Source: DAOTTY01 sp034437575
GTDB taxonomy: Bacteria > Chloroflexota > Anaerolineae > Aggregatilineales > Phototrophicaceae
Length of the DNA stretch: 64,000 bases
NCBI GenBank assembly: GCA_034437575.1
Contig: DAOTTY010000289.1
Location: forward strand, 14,939-78,938
Direction of reading: 5' to 3'
The notes beneath the pieces are model-generated. The model was not told where the DNA came from, ran no database searches, and saw nothing but the letters and a program-made list of their open reading frames with translations. Numbering within the stretch: the first letter of the stretch is position 1; every line of letters starts with the position of its first letter. The position numbers and the translations under genes are program-made. Below, in pieces: positions 1 through 9,136 of this stretch.

Positions 1-1
1 A

Positions 2-862
2 AGCGAATTGGTGCCGCTGGGCGAACCTACCAAGCTGCAAATGAACAACCGCATCATTGGGGCCACGCTGGCCGCCGTGGCCAACCACAGCGGCCAGCGA
101 TTAGGGACGCTGATTGTGCTGCGCGACATCACCGAGGAAGCTATTGGCGACCGCCTTAAAGATCAGTTTGCCACGGCTGTTTCCCATGAACTGCGGACAC
201 CCATGAACGCAATCAAGATGGCCAGTGAGGTGCTGCTGGGCGCGAACCCGGATGCCGCGCCCAACCGCCGCATGTTGGAAATGGTGGGCCGCAATGTGGA
301 CATCCTAGACAGGATGATTGTAGAGCTGCTGGATATTTCCGAAATCACCGCCGGGACGTTTGAAATCCGGCGTGAGCCAATTAATGCGGAACAGCTCATT
401 TGGAGTGTGGTGACGGGCATGGTGCCAGAGATCAAGGCGTCTAGGCTGGATGTATCTGTCATGGCGCGTGACCTGGACGCCCTCGACTTCACGGGGGACC
501 CGCAGCGGCTGCGCTGGGCGCTGGGCCATCTGCTGCAAAACAGCATCCGCTACACCGTGGAAGGCAGCATTATCCTCACCGTTAGCCTCAGCGACGAACA
601 GCGTCTCGCAATCCAGGTGATTGATACAGGCGTTGGCATCTCAGCAAAAGACCTGCCAAACGTGTTTGATCGCTTTTACCGGGGTGAACCGCGCACCCCT
701 GATGGCAAGCTGCTGGACCCGCGTGGTTTGGGCCAGGGCCTGTTCGTTGCCCGCACCGTGGCCGAAGCGCATCAGGGCTACCTGGGGGTACGGTCGCAGC
801 CGGGGCAGGGCAGCGTGTTCACGATGGTGCTGCCAAGCGAACTGGATGCGCTGCCAGCGTGA
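2..862 (+). CDS. sensor histidine kinase, C-terminal part (5' end outside window)
   Basis: The reading frame is open from the first bases of the window, so the N-terminus lies upstream. What remains begins with the end of a PAS-like domain (GTLIVLRDITEEA), followed by a HisKA dimerisation helix with an intact phospho-acceptor motif SHELRTPMN (His codon at 185-187). A HATPase domain follows, with an N box (LLQNSIRYT), G1 box (DTGVGISAKDLP) and G2 box (GLGQGLFVARTV). It should autophosphorylate on His and pass phosphate to a response regulator. The partner is unknown; a single-domain receiver lies at 8759 beyond the glycogen genes. It resembles the kinase at 60106-62352 in its PAS end and G2 region, but that protein has lost the His. 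The family assignment is firm; the signal sensed cannot be read from this fragment. Confidence 0.93.
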   Translation, partial: SELVPLGEPTKLQMNNRIIGATLAAVANHSGQRLGTLIVLRDITEEAIGDRLKDQFATAVSHELRTPMNAIKMASEVLLGANPDAAPNRRMLEMVGRNVDILDRMIVELLDISEITAGTFEIRREPINAEQLIWSVVTGMVPEIKASRLDVSVMARDLDALDFTGDPQRLRWALGHLLQNSIRYTVEGSIILTVSLSDEQRLAIQVIDTGVGISAKDLPNVFDRFYRGEPRTPDGKLLDPRGLGQGLFVARTVAEAHQGYLGVRSQPGQGSVFTMVLPSELDALPA

Positions 863-866
863 AAAC

Positions 867-896
867 TTGCACATTCTTATAGCGTGACGTTACAAT
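867..896 (+). promoter_or_regulatory. possible promoter of the glycogen cluster
   Basis: A -10-like TACAAT (891-896) lies 18 bases after a weak -35-like TTGCAC (867-872), in the gap between the kinase stop and the GH57 gene. The -35 matches the consensus poorly, so this is tentative. Confidence 0.35.
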
Positions 897-931
897 CACG
901 ATCCTTGATAAATAATCAGGAGTGACAAAGC

Positions 932-2614
932 GTGTCGGCTGTTGGTGCCTTTACGTTCGTTTTACACAGTCATCTCCCATATGCACGCCTTGCAGGGCGC
1001 TGGCCGCACGGTGAAGAGTGGATTCACGAAGCGGCCAGCGAAACTTACGTCCCGCTGCTAAGGATGCTGTATGACCTCAAAGCTGAAGGCGTTAGCTACC
1101 GCTTAACGCTGGGGATGACCCCTACCCTGGCCGAGCAGTTGACTGACCCATTGGTGCTGGAACATCTCAACCAATATTTGGATAACAATATTGCCGCTGC
1201 GGAGCGTGACATTCAACATTTTGCGGCACTTGGCCAGGGGCCTTTGCGCGATTTAGCCGAGTGGTATCGCCATGAGTTCGCCATCGTCAAGTCAGACTTT
1301 AACGAGCGCTTCAATGGGGACATTGTAGGGGCCTATCGCCAGCTTCAAGAAGAAGGGTACATCGAAATCTTCACGAGCGCGGCGACGCACGCCTACCTGC
1401 CGCTGCTGGCGCAAGACAGCACGATTTATGCTCAGGTCAAAGCCGGTATCGAAAGCTACAAGCGCATTTTCGGGCGGCAGCCAACGGTCTTCTGGCTGCC
1501 GGAGTGTGGTTATCGCCCCGGCTATTATGCGCCTGATGGTACCTATCGCCCTGGCCTGGAAACATTTTTGGCAGAGCAGGGCATTGAGTTGTTTTTTAGT
1601 GAGACGCACACCATCACGGGGGGCAAGCCAGTGGGCGTGGCCAGCGGCGACGTGATTGGCCCATCGGGTGATGTCAAGCGTCGCTTTACCATCCCTAACA
1701 CCGCAGAAGCCCCGCAGCGCCTGACGACGACGTACCAGACCTATTACGTCAGCAACGGCGGCAATGGGCGCGATAGCCATTCCGGGGTGGCGGTGATTGG
1801 CCGCAACAACAACAGCGGCCAGCAGGTATGGAGTGCGGAGTGGGGCTACCCCGGCGACTTTGACTACCGCGAGTTCCACAAAAAAGCGGGCACCAGCGGC
1901 CTCAAGTACTGGCGCGTGACAGGGGATGATGTGGTACTGGATAATAAAGACATCTATCATCCAGATTGGGCACGTTACAAGGTGGATCAACATGCCGAAC
2001 ACTTTGCACACATGGTCGGCGACCTGCTGCGCGATTATCATACGGAAACAGGCGAATACGGCATTGTATCGTCTAACTATGACACAGAGCTTTTCGGCCA
2101 TTGGTGGTCTGAAGGTATTGATTGGCTGGGTAAGGTGCTGCGTCACATCGCAACCACGCCAGAAATCGACATGGTGACGGCCAGCGCTTTCGTGCATCAG
2201 AACCCACCCAATGCTGTACTGCGGTTAGCTGAAGGCAGTTGGGGTGCGGGGGGGACGCACTTCACATGGCAAAATGGGGAAACGGACTGGATGTGGCCGC
2301 CCATCCATGAGGCCGAACGGCGTATGGAGATTCTGGTGAAGAACTTCCAGCAGCCCACGCCAGACGAAACCATCGTTTTGAACCAGGCAGCGCGTGAGTT
2401 GCTGCTGTTTCAAAGTTCAGACTGGCAGTTTTTAGTAACAACCGGGCAGGCCCGCGAGTATGCCATCCAGCGCTTCAATCAGCATCTGGAACGGTTCAAC
2501 CGGCTTGCCGACAGCCTGGACGCCCAGAAGCCAGACCTGGCCTATGCCGATGAGTTGTGGGAACGCGACAAAATCTTCCCTGATTTGGATTTCCGCTGGT
2601 TTCGGGCACGTTAA
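932..2614 (+). CDS. GH57 1,4-alpha-glucan branching enzyme-like protein
   Basis: This 560-residue protein matches the GH57 (DUF1957-type) family of glucan branching enzymes, which transfer alpha-1,4 chains to make alpha-1,6 branches in glycogen. The N-terminus (FTFVLHSHLPYARLAGRWPHG) is typical of GH57. The likely nucleophile is Glu191 in FWLPECGYRPG, and the likely acid/base is Asp384 in SNYDTELFGHWW. The start is GTG at 932, nine bases after AGGAG (918-922). glgA begins 23 bases downstream, so the two are probably co-transcribed. No GH13-type GlgB occurs in the window, which suggests that this enzyme supplies branching. Some GH57 relatives are amylases or have uncertain specificity, so the branching activity is inferred from family and context. 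Confidence 0.88.
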   Translation: MSAVGAFTFVLHSHLPYARLAGRWPHGEEWIHEAASETYVPLLRMLYDLKAEGVSYRLTLGMTPTLAEQLTDPLVLEHLNQYLDNNIAAAERDIQHFAALGQGPLRDLAEWYRHEFAIVKSDFNERFNGDIVGAYRQLQEEGYIEIFTSAATHAYLPLLAQDSTIYAQVKAGIESYKRIFGRQPTVFWLPECGYRPGYYAPDGTYRPGLETFLAEQGIELFFSETHTITGGKPVGVASGDVIGPSGDVKRRFTIPNTAEAPQRLTTTYQTYYVSNGGNGRDSHSGVAVIGRNNNSGQQVWSAEWGYPGDFDYREFHKKAGTSGLKYWRVTGDDVVLDNKDIYHPDWARYKVDQHAEHFAHMVGDLLRDYHTETGEYGIVSSNYDTELFGHWWSEGIDWLGKVLRHIATTPEIDMVTASAFVHQNPPNAVLRLAEGSWGAGGTHFTWQNGETDWMWPPIHEAERRMEILVKNFQQPTPDETIVLNQAARELLLFQSSDWQFLVTTGQAREYAIQRFNQHLERFNRLADSLDAQKPDLAYADELWERDKIFPDLDFRWFRAR

Positions 2615-2637
2615 CGCACGATCAAGAAAGACGCTTC

Positions 2638-4116
2638 ATGAACATTCTATTCGTAGCCTCCGAGGCGGCACCCTTCGCCAAAGTTGGGGGGCTAGGTGAC
2701 GTTGTTGCCGCTGGGTCGCTCCCAACGGCGCTACGTCAGATGACCATCGACGCCCGCGTCATCATGCCGTTGTACGGTGCCATTAAGGACAGCAAGTACG
2801 ATAACTACAACCTGCGCCCCCTGTTCAGCTTTTACTTCCCCCGCCCGAACGGCACGGCGTTTGTCCAAATCCACTACACCGAACGGCAAGGTGTGGCCTT
2901 CTACTTTGTGGAAAGCTGGCCCTTTTTTGGTGATGAGCCGATGGTCTACTCCGATTGGGACTGGGATATGCCCCGGTTTATCTTTTTCAGTCAGGTGTCA
3001 ATGGCTGTCGCGTGGGAACTGCGCCAGCGTGAGGGGTGGTTCCCAGATGTGTTCCATGTGAACGACTGGCACACGGGCCTGGTGCCGTTTTTGATTAAGA
3101 ACAGCGCTAATGACCCGATTTGGGCGAACGTTCGCAGCATGATGACGCTGCACAACGTCGCCTATCAAGGGCCGTATGCCAGCAGTTGGCTCATGGAATT
3201 GGGAATCCCGCCGCGTGACCACCCGGACCTGAAGCGGATGGGCCTGGGCGATAACCTGCTGGCGATAGGCATTGCTTATGCAGATTATGTGACGACGGTT
3301 AGCCCGCGCCACGCTGATGAAATCCAGTACCCGTACATGGGCTACGGCCTGGATGGGCTGCTGCGAACCCGAACCCATCAAAATCGACTGTATGGGGTGT
3401 TAAACGGCATTGACACTGAAAAGTTTGACCCAAAAACCGACCCGCACATCGTCCACAACTACGATATGCAGACGTTTGCCGATGAACGGCGAGCCAACAA
3501 GCGCCAACTTCAGGCTGATGCCGGGTTAGCCGTTCGAGATGATGTGCCCGTCATCGGCATTGTCAGCCGCATTGTGTGGCAGAAGGGGCTTGATCTGGCA
3601 ATCCCTGCACTGGAGCGGCTGCTGCCCGAACAGGATGTGCAACTGGTTGCGTTAGGGACGGGTGATCCTGACTTGAGCGCAGCCCTGGCCCAACTTCAGG
3701 CGAACAATCCTGATAAGGCACGGGTATACATCACCTATGACCAGGTCATCGCCCAGCGGATTTATGCGGGGGTGGATATGTTCCTGATGCCCAGCCACTA
3801 CGAGCCGTGCGGCATCGGCCAGATGATCGCCATGCGCTACGGGGCGCTGCCCGTCGTGCGAGAAACAGGCGGCCTGGCAGATACTGTGGATAACTATGAT
3901 GATGCCAGTGCTGAGCGGGGCACCGGGTTTGTATTCCTTTGGGAACAACCCGACGCTGTGTTGAACACGCTGCGCTGGGCGTTAAACACCTACCGCTACC
4001 GCCCGCAGGCGTGGCAGCGGATGCAACTGCGAGCCATGCAGCGTGACTTTAGCTGGCAGCGCAGTGCCCGCGCCTACCAACGCCTGTACCAAAGCATCTT
4101 GCTTGCGGCAGTGTAA
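2638..4116 (+). CDS. glgA: glycogen synthase (ADP-glucose type, GT5)
   Basis: The 492-residue protein begins MNILFVASEAAPFAKVGGLG, containing the KxGGL sugar-nucleotide motif of GT5 glycogen/starch synthases. It has the other usual landmarks: HVNDWHTGL, LHNVAYQG, VLNGID, GIVSRIVWQKGLD, and the C-terminal PSHYEPCGIGQMIAMRYG with the conserved EPCG. It extends alpha-1,4-glucan chains from ADP-glucose in the cytoplasm. Length is normal for the family. The gene lies between the branching enzyme and glgC in the same orientation, and glgC starts 56 bases after its stop. The ATG at 2638 is the natural start, since the N-terminal strand begins immediately. Confidence 0.95.
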   Translation: MNILFVASEAAPFAKVGGLGDVVAAGSLPTALRQMTIDARVIMPLYGAIKDSKYDNYNLRPLFSFYFPRPNGTAFVQIHYTERQGVAFYFVESWPFFGDEPMVYSDWDWDMPRFIFFSQVSMAVAWELRQREGWFPDVFHVNDWHTGLVPFLIKNSANDPIWANVRSMMTLHNVAYQGPYASSWLMELGIPPRDHPDLKRMGLGDNLLAIGIAYADYVTTVSPRHADEIQYPYMGYGLDGLLRTRTHQNRLYGVLNGIDTEKFDPKTDPHIVHNYDMQTFADERRANKRQLQADAGLAVRDDVPVIGIVSRIVWQKGLDLAIPALERLLPEQDVQLVALGTGDPDLSAALAQLQANNPDKARVYITYDQVIAQRIYAGVDMFLMPSHYEPCGIGQMIAMRYGALPVVRETGGLADTVDNYDDASAERGTGFVFLWEQPDAVLNTLRWALNTYRYRPQAWQRMQLRAMQRDFSWQRSARAYQRLYQSILLAAV

Positions 4117-4172
4117 CGAAGCACGCATCAAGAATACTGAATTTCAATGACTATAAAGGGAGAGAAGCATCA

Positions 4173-5441
4173 ATGCGCGTCAAAGCTATAGTTCTAGCTG
4201 GTGGTGAAGGCACTCGCCTGAAGACGCTCACTGCCAAGCGAGCCAAACCCGCTGTGCCGTTCGCCGGTAAGTATCGGATTATCGACTTTACCCTGAGCAA
4301 TTGTGTGAACTCCAATATCTTCGATGTGCTGGTGCTAACGCAGTATCGCCCCCACAGTTTGAACGATCACATTGGTAAGGGCCGCCCCTGGGATTTAGAC
4401 CGCTCGTTTACGGGTGGGGTGCGCTTGCTGCAACCCTACAAAGGCCGCTACGACACCGATTGGTATGCAGGCACGGCGGATGCCGTCACACAAAACCTCA
4501 ATTTTGTGCGCCAGGGCCGCCCGGAGTATGTGTTGATTCTATCAGGCGACCACATCTACCAGATGGACTATGACGTGCTGATCGAATATCACCGTGAGCG
4601 TGAGGCTGATGCAACGGTGTGTGCAATCCAGGTGCCGCTTAACGAGGCCAGTCGCTATGGCATTTTGGATGTGGACGAAAACACAATGCGGATTAACAAC
4701 TTTGTGGAAAAACCGGCCAATCCACCGGGGACGTTCGCCAGTATGGGCGTGTATGTGTTTAGCTACAATGTATTAGAGTCTATATTGACGGAAGACCGGA
4801 TGCAAGAAGGGTCTAATCACGACTTCGGCAAGGATATTGTGCCGACGATGGTTGAGCGCAACATGAATGTATTTGCGTACTCTTATGGGGGTTACTGGAT
4901 TGACGTAGGCACAATTGAGGCGTACTGGGAAGCCCACATGGACTTGCTCAACGTGCCGCCGTCGCTCAACTTGAATGACCGCACCTGGGTGATTCATACC
5001 CGAAGCGAAGAGCGCCCATCTGTCAATGTGATGGCGAAGGCCAATATCGAAAACAGTATGCTCACCGATGGGGTGGTTGTGGCCGAAAACGCGACTGTGA
5101 TTAACTCGATTTTGTCGCCGGGGGTGTTTGTAGGGCCAAATGCTGTCGTGCGCGACTCGGTGATTCTAAACGATTCTTACATTGAGGCCGGGGCCACGGT
5201 GGAGCGCTGCATTTTGGATAAGATTGTGGTGATCGGTCACAATGCTCGTGTGGGGCGTATTCCAGACGACGGCACGCCGGGCATTTCAACCATTGGGAAG
5301 AACGCCCACATCCCCCCGAACTGGACGATTGGCCACAGTTGTGTGATGGGGACCGACCTGAACGAAGCCAGCTTCGCGGAGTTTAGCAATCGCACGGTGC
5401 CACCAAACACGAACATCGGTTGGGCACCGAAGAAAAAATAA
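4173..5441 (+). CDS. glgC: glucose-1-phosphate adenylyltransferase (ADP-glucose pyrophosphorylase)
   Basis: The 422-residue protein makes ADP-glucose from glucose 1-phosphate and ATP, the committed step of bacterial glycogen synthesis. It shows the nucleotide-binding start VLAGGEGTRLKTLT, the KPAVPFAGKYRIIDF segment, GTADAVTQNL, the sugar-phosphate site NNFVEKP, and a C-terminal left-handed beta-helix region (hexapeptide-like NSILSPGVFVGPNAVV). Length matches GlgC of about 400-430 residues. A GGGAGAG ribosome site lies about ten bases before ATG 4173. It is the last plus-strand gene before a good terminator at 5467, so GH57-glgA-glgC probably form one transcript. Confidence 0.96.
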   Translation: MRVKAIVLAGGEGTRLKTLTAKRAKPAVPFAGKYRIIDFTLSNCVNSNIFDVLVLTQYRPHSLNDHIGKGRPWDLDRSFTGGVRLLQPYKGRYDTDWYAGTADAVTQNLNFVRQGRPEYVLILSGDHIYQMDYDVLIEYHREREADATVCAIQVPLNEASRYGILDVDENTMRINNFVEKPANPPGTFASMGVYVFSYNVLESILTEDRMQEGSNHDFGKDIVPTMVERNMNVFAYSYGGYWIDVGTIEAYWEAHMDLLNVPPSLNLNDRTWVIHTRSEERPSVNVMAKANIENSMLTDGVVVAENATVINSILSPGVFVGPNAVVRDSVILNDSYIEAGATVERCILDKIVVIGHNARVGRIPDDGTPGISTIGKNAHIPPNWTIGHSCVMGTDLNEASFAEFSNRTVPPNTNIGWAPKKK

Positions 5442-5466
5442 CCGGGCACCACAGCACAACAGATGC

Positions 5467-5495
5467 GGGCGCAGACCTGGCTGCGCCCCAGTTTT
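5467..5495 (+). terminator. Rho-independent terminator after glgC
   Basis: An 8-bp perfect stem GGGCGCAG/CTGCGCCC (5467-5474 and 5481-5488) with a six-base loop is followed by CAGTTTTGCTT. It sits in the gap between the convergent glgC and CBM48 genes, and the T run points to termination of the glgC transcript. Confidence 0.75.
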
Positions 5496-5497
5496 GC

Positions 5498-5797
5498 TTA
5501 ACCAGATGTGGACACGATGGAGTTGTCGCCGCTAAAGGGATTTTGCACGTAGCGGTCGGCGTTGTGGTCGTTGTGCCACTCGCCGTCAATCAGGTAGCGG
5601 AACTGGTATTCCTGGTCTTTATCCAGGCTAAGGGTAACCTTGAAGCGGCCATCCTTGAGTTGTTCCATCGGCGTTGCACTCTCGCTCCAGTCGTTAAAAT
5701 CCCCGACGAGATAGGCTGTTCCGCCGTCAATTTCTTCTGGCGCGTAGAATGTTACTTTGCACACTGGCTTGGATTTGAGGAATTGCTTTTTCAACAT
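5498..5797 (-). CDS. small stand-alone CBM48 (glycogen-binding/isoamylase N-terminal) protein
   Basis: This 99-residue protein is little more than one CBM48/isoamylase N-terminal immunoglobulin-like domain. Its marks are CKVTFYAPEE, AYLVGDFNDWSESATPM, KVTLSLDKDQEYQFRYLIDGEWHND and ADRYVQNPF. The FNDW motif and the YQFRYLIDG strand are typical of AMPK-beta and isoamylase glycogen-binding domains. The frame is open 25 residues further upstream, but ATG at 5797 is preferred because AGGAAA lies just before it and the domain begins there. There is no catalytic domain, so it probably acts as a glycogen-binding adaptor or targeting subunit (inference). It is encoded opposite to the glycogen genes, convergent with glgC and divergent from the phosphorylase gene. 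Confidence 0.85.
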   Translation of the reverse strand: MLKKQFLKSKPVCKVTFYAPEEIDGGTAYLVGDFNDWSESATPMEQLKDGRFKVTLSLDKDQEYQFRYLIDGEWHNDHNADRYVQNPFSGDNSIVSTSG

Positions 5798-6014
5798 CGT
5801 TTCCTGTCGCTTCGTTGTCTGACTGTACTTTGAACTGGCCGGCGGCAAGCGTTGACTGCGCCGCCGCATCAATCGGTGATATTCTAAACAAACCGTTAAA
5901 AAGTTGAAGGGGGGTCTGTTAGATTAATGCCGCGTTGCTCATTTGGCATGTGACCTGAATCACGCTATGCTTGTGAGCGTATTTCAAGCTATCAACTGGG
6001 AGAACGAATCCTAC

Positions 6015-8585
6015 ATGGTTAAGCCTGTTGCGCGTATTAACGTTGTTCCTGATCTGCCGCCGTCCCTGATGCGGCTGCGGGAACTCGCTTATAACCTCCG
6101 CTGGTCGTGGGATCAAGAAACGATCACACTGTTCCGCCGTTTGGATGCTGAATTGTGGCTGAAAACCGGCCAGAACCCCGTCTGGATGCTGGGCCTGATT
6201 GACCAGGAGCGGCTGAAAGCCGCCAGCGAAGACAGCGCGTTCATGGCGCACTTCCAGCGTGTGTGCGATCAGTTTGACGCCTACATGAACCCGACGGATA
6301 CATGGTACAGCCGCAACCACAGCCAGGGGGCGGACGATATGTTGGTAGCCTACTTCTCGATGGAGTTCGGCCTAACAGAGTCATTCCAGAACTATTCGGG
6401 GGGGTTAGGCATTTTGAGTGGGGATCACCTCAAAAGCACAAGCGACCTGGGCATTCCGCTGATGGGTGTGGGCCTGCTGTACCAGGAAGGCTATTTTCAC
6501 CAGTATTTGAACGCGGACGGCTTCCAGCAGGAATCGTACCCGTTTAATGACTTTGCCAACTTGCCGCTGCAACTGGTGCGCGACGAGAGCGGCGAGCCGA
6601 TGAAAGTGAGCGTGCCGCTGCCGGGGCGCGAATTACACGCGATCATCTGGCGGGTGCAGGTGGGGCGCATCCCGCTTTACCTGCTGGACTCCAACATCCA
6701 GGAAAACGAGCGCGATGAAGATCGCAACCTGACCGACCGCCTGTATGGTGGTGATCGGCGCACGCGCATCCGTCAGGAAATCCTGATGGGCATTGGCGGC
6801 ATCCGCATGTTAGATAAGCTGAACCTGCAACCCAACGTATTCCACATGAACGAGGGCCATTCGGCCTTCCTGGCGCTGGAGCGCATCCGGCGGTTGATGC
6901 ACGAGCAGCAGCTATCGCTGGACGAAGCCCGCGAAATCGCAGGCAGCGGCATGGTCTTCACCACACATACGCCGGTGCCCGCTGGCCTGGAGCGGTTCGG
7001 GTTTGATTTGATTGACGAGCACTTCACCGACTACTATCAGTCGATGGGCCTCTCCCGCGAGGAGTTTATTGACCTGGGCCGCGAACAGCTTGATGGCTAC
7101 CAGTTGTTCAGTATGCCCGTGATGGCCGAGCGCATGTCTGGCATGACGAACGGGGTGGCGCAGCTTCACGGCCACGTCAGCCGCCAGATGTGGCAGTGGA
7201 CCTACCCTGGTGTGCCAACGGACGAAATCCCGATTGGGGCAGTGACGAATGGCATCCACCTGCAAACGTGGCTGAGCCGCGAAATGGGCGACCTGTTCGA
7301 CCGCTACCTTAGCCCAGAATGGCGGGCTGATGACAGCGTACCGGAAATCTGGCGCGGGGTGTACGACATCCCCGATGCTGAATTGTGGCGCACCCATGAG
7401 CGGCGGCGTGAGCGGTTGGTGTCTTTCGTGCGTAAGCAGCTTCGCGCCCAGCTTGAAAAGCGCGGCGTGTCTCTGTTAGAAATCGCGCAGGCCGATGAGG
7501 TGCTGAACCCGGATGTGCTGACAATTGGGTTTGCTCGTCGTTTTGCCACCTACAAACGGGCCACGCTGTTCATGCGCGATATTGAACGCCTGAACGCGCT
7601 TGCCAATGATGCCAACCAGCCCGTGCAGTTCATTTTTGCGGGTAAGGCGCACCCCCACGACAACGGCGGTAAGGACTTAATCCGCGAGATTGACCGCCTG
7701 TCACGCACGCCGGAGTTCCGCAATCGTCTGGTCTTCCTGGAAGACTACGACATGAACATCGCCCGCTATATGTACCAGGGCTGCGACGTGTGGATGAACA
7801 ATCCGCGCCGCCCGAAGGAAGCCAGCGGCACCAGCGGCATGAAGGTGCTGGCCAACGGCGGCCTCAACTTCAGCATTTTAGACGGCTGGTGGGATGAAGG
7901 CTATGATCCGTTGGTCGGTTGGGCCATCGGCAACGGCGAGGAATACAGCCCGGATCAGTGGGAGATGCAGGATCAGATCGAAAGTGAAGCGCTGTACACC
8001 ATCCTGGAAAACGACATCCGGGCATTGTTCTATGATCGTGGCCGTGATGGGCTGCCGCGCCGCTGGATTGCCAAGATGAAAGAGAGCATGGCCAGGCTGA
8101 CGCCGTACTTCAACACGCACCGTATGCTGCGCGAATACACGGACATTTACTATGTGCCGACGTACAAGCGTGCCCGCGATTTGAGCAACCCGATGACGAA
8201 CGGTAAGGCACTGGTTGAATGGAAAACTCGGGTGTATAGCAACTGGGAGCAGGTCGGCATTGGTCAGATCAACATCCAGCAGAACGAAACCCGCGTGGGC
8301 GAGGTCAACCATGTGATGGCGCACGTTTACCTGGGTGACCTGACACCAGATGATGTTTATGTGCAGGTGTACTACGGTCAACTGGACTCGCGGGGTGTCA
8401 TCAGTGAAAATGCTGAAGCGGTCAATATGACCCCGAAGGCCAAACCAGCCGCCGACGGCGCTCACATCTTTGAGGCAGACGTTACCTACAATTCCAGTGG
8501 TGAACGCGGCCTATCTGTACGGGTGCTGCCGAAGAACGACAACTTATCCGACCCGTTCAAGCTCGGTCTGGTCAAGTGGGCCTAG
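6015..8585 (+). CDS. glgP: alpha-glucan phosphorylase (GT35, DUF3417-type)
   Basis: The 856-residue enzyme releases glucose 1-phosphate from glycogen ends using phosphate and pyridoxal phosphate. The first 110 or so residues (PPSLMRLRELAYNLRWSWDQE) form the DUF3417 region found in the compact Thermotoga/actinobacterial-type phosphorylases. The active site appears as FSMEFGLTESFQNYSGGLGIL near residue 115 and as the PLP segment ASGTSGMKVLANGGLN with Lys610. The C-terminal 120 residues form a beta-rich extension (TRVGEVNHVMAHVYLGDL). The frame opens at 5943, but ATG 6015 is preferred because GGGAGA lies upstream and the family N-terminus starts there. Together with glgA and glgC it allows both storage and mobilisation of glycogen. 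Confidence 0.94.
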   Translation: MVKPVARINVVPDLPPSLMRLRELAYNLRWSWDQETITLFRRLDAELWLKTGQNPVWMLGLIDQERLKAASEDSAFMAHFQRVCDQFDAYMNPTDTWYSRNHSQGADDMLVAYFSMEFGLTESFQNYSGGLGILSGDHLKSTSDLGIPLMGVGLLYQEGYFHQYLNADGFQQESYPFNDFANLPLQLVRDESGEPMKVSVPLPGRELHAIIWRVQVGRIPLYLLDSNIQENERDEDRNLTDRLYGGDRRTRIRQEILMGIGGIRMLDKLNLQPNVFHMNEGHSAFLALERIRRLMHEQQLSLDEAREIAGSGMVFTTHTPVPAGLERFGFDLIDEHFTDYYQSMGLSREEFIDLGREQLDGYQLFSMPVMAERMSGMTNGVAQLHGHVSRQMWQWTYPGVPTDEIPIGAVTNGIHLQTWLSREMGDLFDRYLSPEWRADDSVPEIWRGVYDIPDAELWRTHERRRERLVSFVRKQLRAQLEKRGVSLLEIAQADEVLNPDVLTIGFARRFATYKRATLFMRDIERLNALANDANQPVQFIFAGKAHPHDNGGKDLIREIDRLSRTPEFRNRLVFLEDYDMNIARYMYQGCDVWMNNPRRPKEASGTSGMKVLANGGLNFSILDGWWDEGYDPLVGWAIGNGEEYSPDQWEMQDQIESEALYTILENDIRALFYDRGRDGLPRRWIAKMKESMARLTPYFNTHRMLREYTDIYYVPTYKRARDLSNPMTNGKALVEWKTRVYSNWEQVGIGQINIQQNETRVGEVNHVMAHVYLGDLTPDDVYVQVYYGQLDSRGVISENAEAVNMTPKAKPAADGAHIFEADVTYNSSGERGLSVRVLPKNDNLSDPFKLGLVKWA

Positions 8586-8590
8586 TTCCA

Positions 8591-8627
8591 CCCACGGGGG
8601 GGCGAATTTTGCCCCCTGGCCTGTGGG
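8591..8627 (+). terminator. strong stem-loop after the phosphorylase gene
   Basis: An inner stem GGGGGC/GCCCCC (8598-8603 and 8611-8616) is flanked by an outer pairing CCCAC/GTGGG (8591-8595 and 8623-8627). No T run follows, so it may be a transcript-end stabiliser rather than a classical terminator. Confidence 0.5.
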
Positions 8628-8637
8628 AGGCCCAAGA

Positions 8638-8667
8638 TTGCGCCCCAGCGTGACCGAGTGTTAAAAT
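8638..8667 (+). promoter_or_regulatory. possible promoter of the response regulator gene
   Basis: TAAAAT (8662-8667) is preceded by TG one base upstream (TGTTAAAAT), an extended -10 arrangement. A weak -35 TTGCGC (8638-8643) lies 18 bases away. A similar TGCTAAAATAGT occurs before the lipoprotein gene at 26259. Confidence 0.4.
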
Positions 8668-8758
8668 AGTCAGGGTAAAGCGGCGTACATTTAACGCTTT
8701 GAGAACGCTATCATGACGCGGACAGCCCACTGCCGCGTCATGCTTCTGGAAGGGTCAC

Positions 8759-9136
8759 ATGACAGAAAAAATTCTCGTAGTGGACGACGAAATTGGTGCC
8801 TTGACGTTAATCGGCATTATGCTGGAACGGGGCGGCTTCGACGTATTGAAGGCCAAAAGCGCCCACGCTGCGCTGGAAGTGCTGGACAGCGACACCCCCG
8901 ACCTGATTATCCTGGATGTGATGATGCCAGTGATGGACGGGATTGAGTTGTGCGCGGTGCTGCGGGAAAGGCCGCAGACCGAAACCACCCCGGTTCTCAT
9001 TCTTTCTGCACGCAATGATGCGAACAGCATCATGCGTGGGATGGAAGCCGGTGCCAATGACTATCTGCCCAAACCAATCCTGCATCATGACCTGGTGACC
9101 AAAGTCCGTGACATGATCCAGGAAGCGGTTAGTTAG
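8759..9136 (+). CDS. single-domain response regulator (CheY-like receiver)
   Basis: The 125-residue protein is a receiver domain only. It has the acidic pocket Asp9/Asp10 (ILVVDDE), phospho-acceptor Asp53 (IILDVMMPVMDG) and Lys105 (YLPKP). There is no DNA-binding or enzymatic output domain, so it should work as a phosphorylated adaptor or phosphate carrier. It follows the glycogen cluster by 173 bases, behind its own probable promoter, and its stop overlaps the stop of the convergent transglycosylase gene by eight bases. Its kinase is unknown; the kinase ending at 862 is a neighbour but not adjacent. Confidence 0.92.
   Translation: MTEKILVVDDEIGALTLIGIMLERGGFDVLKAKSAHAALEVLDSDTPDLIILDVMMPVMDGIELCAVLRERPQTETTPVLILSARNDANSIMRGMEAGANDYLPKPILHHDLVTKVRDMIQEAVS

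Noticed and set aside
1292..2197. 301-residue open frame on the minus strand
   Set aside because: It is antisense to the GH57 gene, which has its catalytic residues in frame; no domain is recognisable in the antisense product.
5420..5833. 137-residue plus-strand frame starting at TTG within the end of glgC
   Set aside because: It runs antisense across the CBM48 gene and through the terminator hairpin; the CBM48 motifs on the other strand are decisive.
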